Positions 34,010 through 44,700 of a DNA stretch of 64,000 nt are shown in pieces. The notes under the pieces were generated by a model that made no database searches, was not told where the DNA came from, and saw only the letters and a program-made list of their open reading frames with translations. Each line of letters begins with the position of its first letter. Position 1 is the first letter of the stretch. The DNA is taken from positions 8,759,501 to 8,823,500 of the forward strand of contig OU612070.1 in assembly GCA_914767715.1 (NCBI GenBank), written 5' to 3'. The translations under genes and the position numbers were made by a program. Origin of the DNA: Membranipora membranacea (lineage: Eukaryota; Bryozoa; Gymnolaemata; Cheilostomatida; Membraniporidae).

Positions 34010-34840
34010 AATGTAAAAGTTGTTATCAAACGATGTACTTGTAACCAGGGCATACTCCTTGAGGTAACTATCAGTTGTAGCTTTTCTACAGTTGTGTCAG
34101 GTGACATTTTCTTATGTAATCATCATAAAGGACATCATGTTTTATAATTACCTTAGTGTTTGAGAGCAGCCATACTTTCTTCCGAATGTGCAACGATCAC
34201 CAACACAACAGGGTATCGAAGTATCCTTATTCTCATATGATTTATTATTAATAAATGAACTGTACTGAGCTTGTGTCAACTAATTATGATTGATGGATCT
34301 TGAGTGCAAAATTCAAGGGTTAAACACATTTGTCAGTTGTCAAATTGACACAATATGCTGTCAATTAATTATCTATTATTGTCTGTTATTGTTTTCAATA
34401 ATCTCGAAAAGTTTAGGAATTAGAACCAAGGGTTCTTCTCAGGTCACCAGACATCAGAACATTACCTTTAACCAAATGATACAAAATTAAACAAAACTCA
34501 ACGACTTTAAAGTTATAGATATGAGATGAGTTCTAACAGTAGTGTGGTAGAGTATTCTTTAGAGAATTAAGCTTGCACACTGTACTGTGAAGACAGGAGA
34601 TCACCATTAACCCACATGATCTGTAAAACAAAACAAAGCAAAGTTAGTTTATATTCAATTATTACAAAAAAAGCTTAAACTGAGACCCAACAGATACATA
34701 CTTAGGCATTCAGTGCATGGTGACGGGTAGTTTAGGTTAAGGCTTAATCATCATAGGTAATCATTATTGAAATTTATCTAGACACAGGCTATATGGTGAT
34801 GGAAAATAGTAATATTGTAGTAAATAAAGGGAATAATACA
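34010..34840. other. Intergenic, no feature seen
   Basis: AT-rich sequence between a LINE fragment and a satellite array. Open frames on the plus strand here overlap or adjoin the LINE fragment or lack coding character. Confidence 0.4.
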
Positions 34841-34849
34841 CTGAGGACG

Positions 34850-35220
34850 GATTGAAATATAACAAAACATAATCACAGGGCCATGAGAAATCTGGGCACG
34901 TTAAACAACCCGTGGAGAATCACACAACGGGAAAAAAATAGAAGTCACAAAACATCCTCAAAATAACCGCAGAGTCACAAGATCTTTGGGCACGTGAATC
35001 AACCCTGGAAAGATTGCGGAATTAGAAAACTAATATATTGCACCATAGAAAACAAGTACAGTTGACACCATAAGCTATTTGAAAATAACGAGCGATAGAA
35101 GTCACAAAAGATGTTCAAAACAACCCTGGAAAGATTGCAAAACCGGAAAACCAACAGATTACACCATAGATAAACAGGTGCACTTGACACCATAAACTAT
35201 CTAAAAATGACCAAAACAAA
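34850..35220. repeat. Tandem repeat, ~127-bp unit
   Basis: Diverged copies of a unit containing ACCCTGGAAAGATTGC, ACACCATAGA.AA.AGGT, CTTGACACCATAA and AGAAGTCACAAAA start near 34,880, 35,003 and 35,130. It merges to the right with other tandem blocks, forming a compound satellite to ~36,130. Confidence 0.7.
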
Positions 35221-35434
35221 AATGAGGGAAGGTCAAGCAAAGGACAGACTAACCATGTTTTGACAGCTAGATAATTAAAACTGACAAAACACGCAAATCA
35301 AAAGAGAGTAATGACGAAATTGAGGCTAAAACCAATAACAAGGTTAACACCTTTACGCCTGTAAATGCAAACGTTGCACAATAACAGGACAGCAAACCAG
35401 CACTATAGAAGCCTGATGGACACTTGTAGAAATC

Positions 35435-35640
35435 AATCAGCGCCAGGAGGCGGGTTCACGACATACAGCGTTACACATCTAATCAGATAACTATCTGATT
35501 CACTCAGCCCAAGGAGGCCTATTCTTCAACAAGAAGATAACAAATTCAAGTCAGCGCCAGGGAGCGGGTTCACGACATATAAGAGTATACATATAATCAG
35601 AGAATTATCTGATTCAGTCAGCCCAAGGAGGCACATCCAC
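35435..35640. repeat. Tandem repeat, ~113-bp unit, two copies
   Basis: CAGCGCCAGGAGGCGGGTTC occurs at ~35,439 and, with one change, at ~35,552. Each copy continues with CACGACATA, then a hairpin TAATCAGATAACTATCTGATT-type palindrome and CAGCCCAAGGAGGC. Part of the compound satellite block. Confidence 0.75.
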
Positions 35641-35689
35641 ATAGAGAAAAATTGTCTAAAATCATTTAGACACATTCAGCTATAACAGA

Positions 35690-36125
35690 GGTTAGACATA
35701 CACAGAGATACAAATACCGCGATTCACAGCGAGGAACCAAGTCTAATATAGTTTAGATACACAGAGATACAAATACTGCGATTCACAGCGAGGAACCTAG
35801 TCTAACATAGTTTAGAAACACAGAGATACAGATACCGCGATTCACAGCGAGGAACCAAGTCTAATATAGTTTAGATTCACAGAGATACAAATACCGCGAT
35901 TCACAGCGAGGAACCTAGTCTAATATAGTTTAGATTCACAGAGATACAAATACCGCGATTCACAGCGAGGAACCTAGTCTAACATAGTTTAGACACACAG
36001 AAATACAGATACCGCGATTCACAGCGAGGAACCATGTCTAATATAGTTTAGAAACACAGAGATACAGATACCGCTATTCACAGCGAGGAATCAAGTCTAA
36101 GATAGTTTAGATACACAGAGATATC
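35690..36125. repeat. Tandem repeat, 59-bp unit, seven copies
   Basis: The unit CACAGAGATACAAATACCGC + GATTCACAGCGAGGAACCAA + GTCTAATATAGTTTAGA has starts at 35,701, 35,760, 35,819, 35,878, 35,937, 35,996 and 36,055. The spacing is exactly 59 bp, and copies differ at only a few sites. There are no unique spacers, so it is not a CRISPR-like array. Confidence 0.95.
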
Positions 36126-39100
36126 ACACTGAATATCACACAGATTCGAGGTCATCTGCACCAAGGGTAAGATCTTATTTTAAAGATTTTGAATGTTTAT
36201 GTATTTTTATGACTAGATGATAAATGCCAAGATATTGTCAAATTATTGATTGATTTATTGCCTGACGAATAGAACCATATTTATAGTTTGTTATTATTGT
36301 TTAAAATAAATCCTTGAGCAATTCCACCGAGAATTGCACCAAACACAAAACTAAACCAGTGCTCAGTAGTTGAGGCTAGCGCACATTGTACGATAGTAGC
36401 TCTACTTACCACTGAGGTATTGTTGATCAACAGTTCAGTTGTGTTTTTGAAGTCTCTCTTTAGTAACCGAATTATCAGCAATTATAAGTCCAGATCTGCT
36501 ACCATTGCATTTGCACTATTTGAACCATACATATCGCGGATTCTAAAACAGAAAATTGGAGGATATTTTATTATTTGGGATTTGAGCCAAGGAGTGAACA
36601 ACTCCAAATTACAGTCCGATTAATCAAACACAAAATTCATTTACAATAAATATCATATTACATTACATATTTATATAACACAGAATTAAACGATTAAATT
36701 CCATGCTGATAGTTGGTTGTCACTCATTGTTCTATTATTTATATTTATATTACAATGTGGAGGCTTCCACTACATAAGAGAATCAGTTTCAACAATGAAA
36801 GGTAGTTCATTGGTTTCAACAATGAATTAAACCCCCAATTGGGGTTTAGTTCATTGCTGTTCCCTTCCTCAGACGCGGATGCAGCAATAGTGGGCCTACT
36901 ATAATAGTATAGTACTACTATTTATGGAGTACAGAAAATTGAAAGCAGAGTGAGTGAATACAAGAGTCTGGACAAATAATAATGAATTAACTAGGTTGAG
37001 ATGTGTCAAGTCGTAAGTATAGATGCTTGTAACTCAGAAGCACCAGGTTGAGCCAGGGAGGGCGGGTGTATCCCATCCCAACCTCCCTGGCTGAGCAGGG
37101 GTTGGTTTTTTCTGGATGCAATGATAGCAATGAAAGCAATGGGGTTTAGTTCATTGATGAAAGAAGCATACACTAGCTACAGTTCCTATAGGTGTCCATT
37201 AGTTTCCTCAAGTAACATTCATAAGATGCACTTGATTTTATTCATGCTGGCGATCATGTTCAAGTACTCACAGGTGGCCGCGCGTGAAGCCTGACACCCA
37301 GAACCCCCCTTCCGGTTTCAGTTTGCTCAACGGTTTTCCTCCCTCCCCTACTTCCGAATGGCTTGCCACCTCTGTGGAAACGGGAGAGTCTATGTATTCA
37401 TAGTCCATCGTCTCCACTGAGGCCGCCTATTTTGTGCCTGATACTCATGTCATACTCACCTTCACCTTTTCATGTTCCAAATTTGCTTTAGGCACACTGT
37501 CAAACTTCATCAGATACAAAGATGGTCAAAGTTGGATTTTAATTTCCTGAATATGATGGACATCCTGATTTGAGACTCTGAGCTCGCATAAGAATGTAAG
37601 GAAAGGGCATGTGAAAGTAGGCCTACAGAGATATTAACATAGATGCCCTATTAAATGTTCCTATTTTCTGTAGTACGATTCTGTTTTTCATGTAGATGGA
37701 AATAAAATAAGAGAGTTATAATGTCAAAAGTATACTCTCTTAACAACACACCTCAGAGCTAGCGGCTGAAAGTTGGCATAATTTGGCTGGCCACTTTTAG
37801 GAATCCTGATGTTGTTGTCTCCTTTCTCTGTAACTCCAACCACATCGCAGCTAGTTTGGTCTGTCTGCTCTTTGTGGCAACTAAATTTTTTCCTTGATAG
37901 CTCCCTTAGCTTGACCAGCTGAATGTCATTGGTTGTCATTAGCAGAAAAATGAATTTCTACCTGGCTTAGGCCCACACCTCATAAATTCAGAAAAGAAAA
38001 TGCCTAAATATTCACAGCAACTTATTTAATATTTTTCAGATGCCCTCAAGCAGAGAAAGATATAGAGAGTGTAGGAATGGAGAGGGATGATTGATAGACA
38101 CCTGGAAGATGCACCTGGAAAGGTAAGCTGACTCAACAACACCAGTCATTCCTCAGCTGTTTTGTGAACTATCTTATCTTGGGTTTCTCATGGTCATGGT
38201 CTAACAAGGATAAAATTCGTAATTGAATGTTCGCTCATCTAAACCCCCCCCCCCTGCCACAGATTTTGTGTCTAGAGTAAGGTATCTTGAGAGTGGTCTC
38301 AATTATGAAAAAAATGATGGCGTAGGCGTAACTGTGTAAGGTACAGTAAATTTCCTCTTTCCTTTACTCATTGATTGGCTTGAGACAGGAAAAGGTGGTA
38401 AATATTATGAGAGTCTCTTTTGCTAAATATAGCTACCAAGTGAATGACCCTTAAAAATTGTTTTCCGTAATTGATTATTAAAACATACAGTGGTGATGGA
38501 AAAAACGTTGAAAAACTGAAAAGAGCCTGCCATGACTACAGATCACAGATGGTCAGCTATAATTCACGTAAAACGTAAATTTTCTTTTCTATCATCTATA
38601 TGGGATAATAATATTGATGGATTTGCTTGGTAGGAAATTCTTGAAATATGAATGAATCATAGTCATCTAAAGCTAAAGTGCCAGGAGAAGGGCGGATACG
38701 AAATCTGTGTAATTTTTCTTTGTTTACACGGATTAAAAAGTCACTGCCCTGTAAGACATCTTACTTTGGATGTGTGTCTGGCACAACGCAAAGTTCCTCC
38801 AGTGCCTCGGTTTGAGATTTACCATCAGAATATTTGTTGTTGCAATTGAATTCCTCCATTGGTGAATGAAATGAAATAATAGTTGTATAGAATCCAGTGT
38901 AATAACTTGTTGGTTACCCATAGTAATTGTCCTGTGGACAGGTTATTCGGCGTTTATTTGAAACAGACTAATTTTTGTTCATTTCTGAACCAGAGTCTAT
39001 CAGAAAGCATCATCTGAACCCTCTGCCAAGTGCTTACCAGTACTAAAACCACTACCAGGATCATATTGCAATTTAATTAAAATTTTTAAGTATGAAAATA

Positions 39101-39347
39101 TAGTGTTGGTTTTGTGAAGAGTTACCTTTTCTTGAAAAAGAAATAGACAACTATAAAAAGTGCTCCCTTAGATTTGTTCCACTTCATGACAGGAAAAGAC
39201 AACTTCTTTTTTTAATTTTAGCTTGGTATCTTGACATTGTTTACTCATGACCTCTCAGTTTTTGGAAACGAGGCCACTAAACAAGACAACATTTTTCCCA
39301 ACAAGTTATTTATTGCTCATTGTCCATTGCTGACTCACAACTAGCTT
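36126..39347. other. Intergenic, no gene supported
   Basis: Mostly unique AT-rich sequence. Noted: an AACCCCCAATTGGGGTTT palindrome near 36,828, repeats of TTTAGTTCATTG near 36,845 and 37,145, a GC-rich hairpin at ~37,053-37,093 (GAGCCAGGGAGG..CCTCCCTGGCTG), and a minus-strand open frame at 37,724-37,939 that resembles nothing known to me. Confidence 0.4.
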
Positions 39348-39791
39348 TGTCGGATCGAGAAAGGTCACAACAGTTCACTGCTGGCAGAGTTCATATGAGA
39401 TTACTTTATAATACTGAATGCAGTTTTTTGGCAGTTTGATGATTTTATTACTGAACTACACTCTGGGGTAAATGCCCCAGGCAACTGATGAAGAGCAACG
39501 CCAAGTTGTAACTGTCACACGTAACTCCCGATCGTAACTCGCAATTGTAACTGATTCTTCAGAGCAAAAATCACTGTTCTTTATACTGACCTGTATAAAT
39601 AGGTCGTAAAAATAGAAACAGATGTGATGATGATCTGTCATTATTTTGATGGCCAACCTCCGCATTTAGATGGTAATTAAATGTGCAAAAAATGGAAGTA
39701 AATTCCGAAGAGTATAACAATTAATCAGATAAGGACCACGGCAACCATGACAGTGCAATATACAACGCCTAACTTCATGTAGAGTCATGCA
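39348..39791 (-). repeat. 3' LTR of the coding-free LTR element
   Basis: Left member of the 444-bp direct repeat pair, TG..CA ended. Both copies encode the same chance frames, such as one starting MRRLAIKIMT on the minus strand. A poly(C) tract (~39,813) follows on the interior side. Confidence 0.75.
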
Positions 39792-40283
39792 CTTATGCAC
39801 ATGACACATGCACCCCCCCCCCCCTGGTTGCGATCCTTCCAGGGCTGAAGAACCTTAACAACTGCTTCAGGTCCATTAACAAAAAAATATATCCCACTTT
39901 CCTCTCAACTCTAGATCTAAGAACCAAAGCTTTGCCTAGACGAAGGTATAAAATTCATGAAATATATGCTGCTTTCCTGCACAATTATTATTAAAAAATC
40001 GTCATCGCAGGAAATTCAAACGGTAAATATATAAATTGGATGATCAAGGTTGTGTCGATGGTAATAATATCAAATAATTCATTACATCCTAACTAATACA
40101 GTGACCATATTATTTGGTGCTGATCCTTGCACTAATACTGCTGCTATATGAAGATCAGTTGCCAGTCGGTTGTAGTCAGCTGCATTCTATAATCTTTTAC
40201 TCTTAGCGGATCTTAGGTTACTGCTGCCTGATGTTTTTATTGAAGTTTTTCTATTTTTTTGAGTTACCGCTTGCTTAGATATA

Positions 40284-40792
40284 GACAGTTTTCTGAGCTC
40301 TGATTTATGCCACAGTTCGGAGTTGTCCTCTCTCCAGTTTGGTACTTTTAACCCATGCCGCATAGAAAAAACGTGCTGAAAAGAGGGTTTTCTTGATAAC
40401 CGCTTATAATAGGATAAAAATGATTTTTGTTTCAGAATCTACAGCATTGAAAACTCATATGGACATAGTTTGGGAAATCATTTTAGTATTTGGATAGTCA
40501 ATTATAGCATTTTCTGCCAGTTTTGCAGACAATTTGGCAGAATTTTTCATGAGTTTCATCACTAAAATTAAGATTGATCAACATTCAAGCCTCCCAACGT
40601 TTTGGAAATCCTGTCTCACAGGGTTTTCAATGGTGCAGACTCTGAATCAAAAATCAGTTTTTCCCTAACATAAGCGGTTTTCAAGATAACCCTCTTCCAG
40701 CAGGTCTTTCCTATGCGGCGTGGGTTAAAAGTACCAAATTGGAGAGAGGACAACTCCGAATTGAGACATAAATAAGAGCTCAGAAAACTGTC
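40284..40792. mobile_element. ~510-bp near-complete palindromic MITE, TA-flanked
   Basis: The left half begins GACAGTTTTCTGAGCTC and the right half ends GAGCTCAGAAAACTGTC. The arms remain alignable for nearly 190 bp each (for example GGAGTTGTCCTCTCTCCA / TGGAGAGAGGACAACTCC with one change). TA dinucleotides border both ends (40,282-40,283; 40,793-40,794), compatible with a Tc1/mariner-type target. It is inserted within the interior of the LTR element. Confidence 0.75.
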
Positions 40793-41207
40793 TATTATAG
40801 GCTGTCATTTGGTGTTCTGTTAAGTTTGTATTCTGTTAAGTTAAGACGCCCTCAGTGTTTACTGTACAATCAGAGACTTACATGAGGAAATCCTTGCATA
40901 TGACTTCAACCTCTGTTGCCGTTTACTTTGTCCGTGTAGCATATTCTGATATGTCGAGCAGGAATTTCCCATCTGCTAAACATCTTCTCTTCTACTAATA
41001 ATATTATGCTGCAAAGTCATTTCTTATGACTTCAGAACCTCCATTCTCCGCAATAGAATTCACCATCTAAACATCTGATATGGTTTTCAGTATCCAGCCG
41101 AGTTTCGTATTGCCCAGAATGTTCACTTATTATCTGTGTTATTTCTTCCTTGCGCCATCAGTCTCATTGAAGGTTGGGTAGCTCGTCCTCACTCGGTTGG
41201 CACCAAT

Positions 41208-41651
41208 TGTCGGATCGAGAAAGATCACGACAGTTCAATGCTGGCAGAGTTCATATGAGATTACTTTATAATACTGAATGCAGTTTTTTGGCAGTTTGAT
41301 GATTTTATTACTGAGCTACACCCTGGGGCAAATGCCCCAGGCAACTGATAAATTGCAACGCCAAGTTGTAATTTATCACACGTAACACCCGATCGTAACT
41401 CGCAATTGTAACTGATTCTTCAGAGCAAAAACCACTGTTCTTTATACTGACATGTATAAATAGGTCGTAAAAATAGAAACGGGTGGGATGATACGTCATT
41501 ATTTTGATGGCCAACCTCCGCATTTAGATGGTAATTAAATGTGCAAAAAACGAAAGTAAATTCCGAAGAGTATAACAATTAATCAGATTGGGACCATGGC
41601 AACCATGACAGTGCAATATACAACGCCTAACTTCATGTAGAGTCATGCACC
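41208..41651 (-). repeat. 5' LTR of the coding-free LTR element, next to ARIH1
   Basis: Right member of the 444-bp LTR pair. It ends only 66 bp before the ARIH1 start codon, in the opposite orientation to the gene. Any proximal promoter or 5' UTR of ARIH1 must therefore lie in or beyond LTR sequence, unless a 5' non-coding exon is elsewhere. Confidence 0.75.
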
Positions 41652-41717
41652 TAGGCGTGTCACCAGTTCAATCTACCTCATTCATTGCTGAGACCCAGTC
41701 GTGTGGAGGAAGACACC

Positions 41718-44700
41718 ATGGACAGTGATGAAGACATGCTGTATGATGAGGAGTCTATGGAAGAATGGAGTGATGATGACCATACGGATATGGTGATGGA
41801 GCCTGAAGTGAGCAGTACAACTCAGGTTGAAGAGTTTCCTCACAAAGTTTTGACACCTGACTTGATTGTACAGCACATGATAGACTGTATCGAAGAGGTC
41901 AATACAGTGGTTGAGGTAAGCAGCAAGGAGCGTCATAGGTGTTCTTGTAGTCTAATGCTAAGAGAAGAGCCCATTTTACTTGCTTGACAGGTAAAGATTT
42001 GGACTAGCTAGCATGTAGCAGGTAGTACCAGGATCAGATTACAATAGTTTCATTACTGGTTGGTTGTGTCCTGCTCCAAGCAATAAACCAGCTATTAGTA
42101 AGATTGTAACTCTCAGATGTATGTTTCTTCTTCGCATCGCAGCTTCCGGCTACCATCACACGGATCTTGTTGAACCACTTCAAATGGGATAAAGAAACAC
42201 TGATAATGAAGTTTTATGATGGAGATCAGGCCCGACTCTTCGATGAAGCAGACATTGTTTATCCATACAAAACAAAAGCTGCTGATGAAGGTATGAGAGT
42301 AACCATAGACTAGAGATTCCATGATTTCTTGACCTAATGATATAACAAACCTTTTTCCACATCCACTATGTGTTTTGTGTCCGAGAAGATATCAATGTTG
42401 TTTCACCATGGTTTAGGTGAAGTTAGACAATCTTCTTAAACTTCTGATTTCTGTTTCTAGCCAGTACCTCTAAGAGCGCAGTTTCATCAACAACTTCTTC
42501 AAAAAGATCAACAAGGTCAACATCTGCGGCAACATCGGCACCTCCTACTTCTGAATGTGAAATATGCTTTACTACTTATCCCGAATCTGTGAGTTGTTCT
42601 GACTATTGCTGTGAAACCTACTAGAAGGTTGAAACTTAATGTTATAAGATAAAACTTGCCCTAAGGAGTTCAACTTCACTGATTAGGCCTATTGATTTAA
42701 AGCACCTGACTGTTCGTTTGACTCTCAAAGTGAAGCTAGGTGTTAAGGAGGCTCGCAGTGGTGTCTAACAAGCAGTGTTTGGAAAGTAGACCTGGTTATT
42801 GCCCGGTTTAGACCACACTTATGATTTTTTTGCCCTACCTGTCATCTTTAAGCCTTATATTTATGTTAATAAATTACACATCTATGGTCATAGACTTTCC
42901 TCCTTATCCGGATGTGTCTATGTCAAGTCTTTCGTAAGTTTAAGGAAGCTCCCAACCCTCATGACTGGCTAAACGGTCATTTAACTCTCGTAAATTCCAC
43001 TATTGTTGGTGATATTGCAATTATTAACAGGTCATTATTTTCCTATGATAGAGCATGACAGGACTTGAATGTGGCCATCTATTCTGTGAGCATTGCTGGA
43101 ATGATTACCTACGCACCCAAGTGGTAGACGAAGGTATCACTCAGACCATCACATGTGCTGCTCACGAGTGTGATATATTAGTCGATGATGGTACGGTCAT
43201 GTAAGTGTTAACTAATGATCTAGTTGCTGTGTCTTCTGTGTACACTGACACCGAGACCACACTATTATCATGAGTATCTCTGATCGTTAGTCTATTTAAA
43301 AAGAGTACATAACATGTAACCGCCCCTCATTAGTAGACACAGGTCGTCACACCAAATTGATGTGATGGTACTCATGCTAAATGAATAAGTTCACTCTATC
43401 GATCAGATATATACATGCAACAGTATATCACGTCATGTGAGTGTTGTCTCTTTGATGTACTTGTCAATAAGTCACAGTGATGCAACTTTGGATCAAAACT
43501 CTGTATGACAAGTTGCTTTCGGGCTTTACTAAACAACCACCATCCTGAATCTATCTTCGAGGTAAATGTTGTATGGTAAGGAAATTGCTTAGTCTAAGCA
43601 GTGAGCAGTGGAGCAGAGAGGTTGTGTTTTTGATTAACGCTCTCTACTAATTGCCATTTATGGCTAGATAAAAATTCTACTATCATGGTGCTTGATTTGA
43701 ATAAATCAGGCAAAAGATTTAGGTTTTATGCTGTCATTGCTGGGCGTAAAGTTGGACTATATAACGATTGGGATACTGCCAATCTCCAAGTGAACGGCTA
43801 CAAAGGAAATAAGCATAATGGGTATGAGACGGAGGCAGCCGCTTTAAACTATCTTAAAACAACTGGAGGCATACCAAATCCAATCAAATATTATACCAAA
43901 GTATCTACAAATGATGCTAGTACCGGATTAGGCGCAAGCAGCAACAAAACATCAACATCCACAGGCCCTTCTACACCGCTTTCCATGATGACACCATAGA
44001 ACACGGACACTTATTCACTGCAAGCAGAGTCTGACCTGCACCACTGCCAATCATGCCAGAAAATTCTGAGCATCATCGAAATTATGTCTGACAGACTAGA
44101 GCAGATGCATGCTAAGCTAGAAGCATTCTCTATACCAAATGAAAACCCCATTGAGAGAGCAGTTCAAGTCATGTCAGAGAAACTAGACATGATGGAGGCC
44201 AAACTTGACAAAGTCTCCTCACCCCAGCTGATTATCGTCAGGCAGTAATGAGAAATATCCAACCACCGATTCCGCCTAAGTCAGCTTTCACTGAGCAAAG
44301 AAACCAATTTCACCAATCTCTCAACCAACGAGAACAACCTCAACAGACACAACAACAACAGCAACAACAGCAGCAAAAGCAACAACAGCAGCAACAGCAG
44401 CAACAAACACAACAACAACGTCAAGATCAGCGCCATACACAACCACCAAAAAGTCACTATACTGACAAATCTACCCCTGAATTCGACCATGAAAAATGCT
44501 TTATAATACACAGTACAAAACAGGACTTCACGTCAATCAGTCAGGATGACAGGTGAAAAGCAATCGGCAAATTAAACGGACCAACGATGATTGACTTTAT
44601 CAAGCAATACAAGTTCAACTCGGCAGACCCTAAATTCATAATACAGATAACAAAACCTGAACAAGTAGATATAATAATAAAAAAATGGGAAGCTGAAGCA

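Larger units (their letters stand above)
39348..41651 (-). mobile_element. Coding-free LTR retrotransposon (TRIM-like or deletion derivative)
   Basis: Two direct repeats of 444 bp (39,348-39,791 and 41,208-41,651), each starting TGTCGGATCGAGAAAG and ending CATGCA, enclose 1.4 kb without any gag or pol similarity. Beside the right repeat (41,192-41,205) lies CTCGGTTGGCACCA, which read on the minus strand is a primer-binding site beginning TGGTGCCAACCGAG two bases from the LTR. The element is thus in minus orientation. About 515 bp of its interior is a nested palindromic MITE, leaving ~0.9 kb native. LTRs differ by several percent. I could not match target duplications, so the outer ends may be off by a few bases. 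Confidence 0.75.

Noticed and set aside
35701-36113. CRISPR-like regular array
   Set aside because: Units are contiguous at 59 bp with no unique spacers, and the window is eukaryotic.
37724-37939. Minus-strand 71-codon ORF beginning MTTNDIQLVK
   Set aside because: It has a real ATG but no recognisable domain, no partner exon and no conserved motif.
44281-44511. Leucine-rich ORF antisense to LINE ORF1
   Set aside because: It is the complement of a CAA/CAG tract, so the leucines are an artefact.
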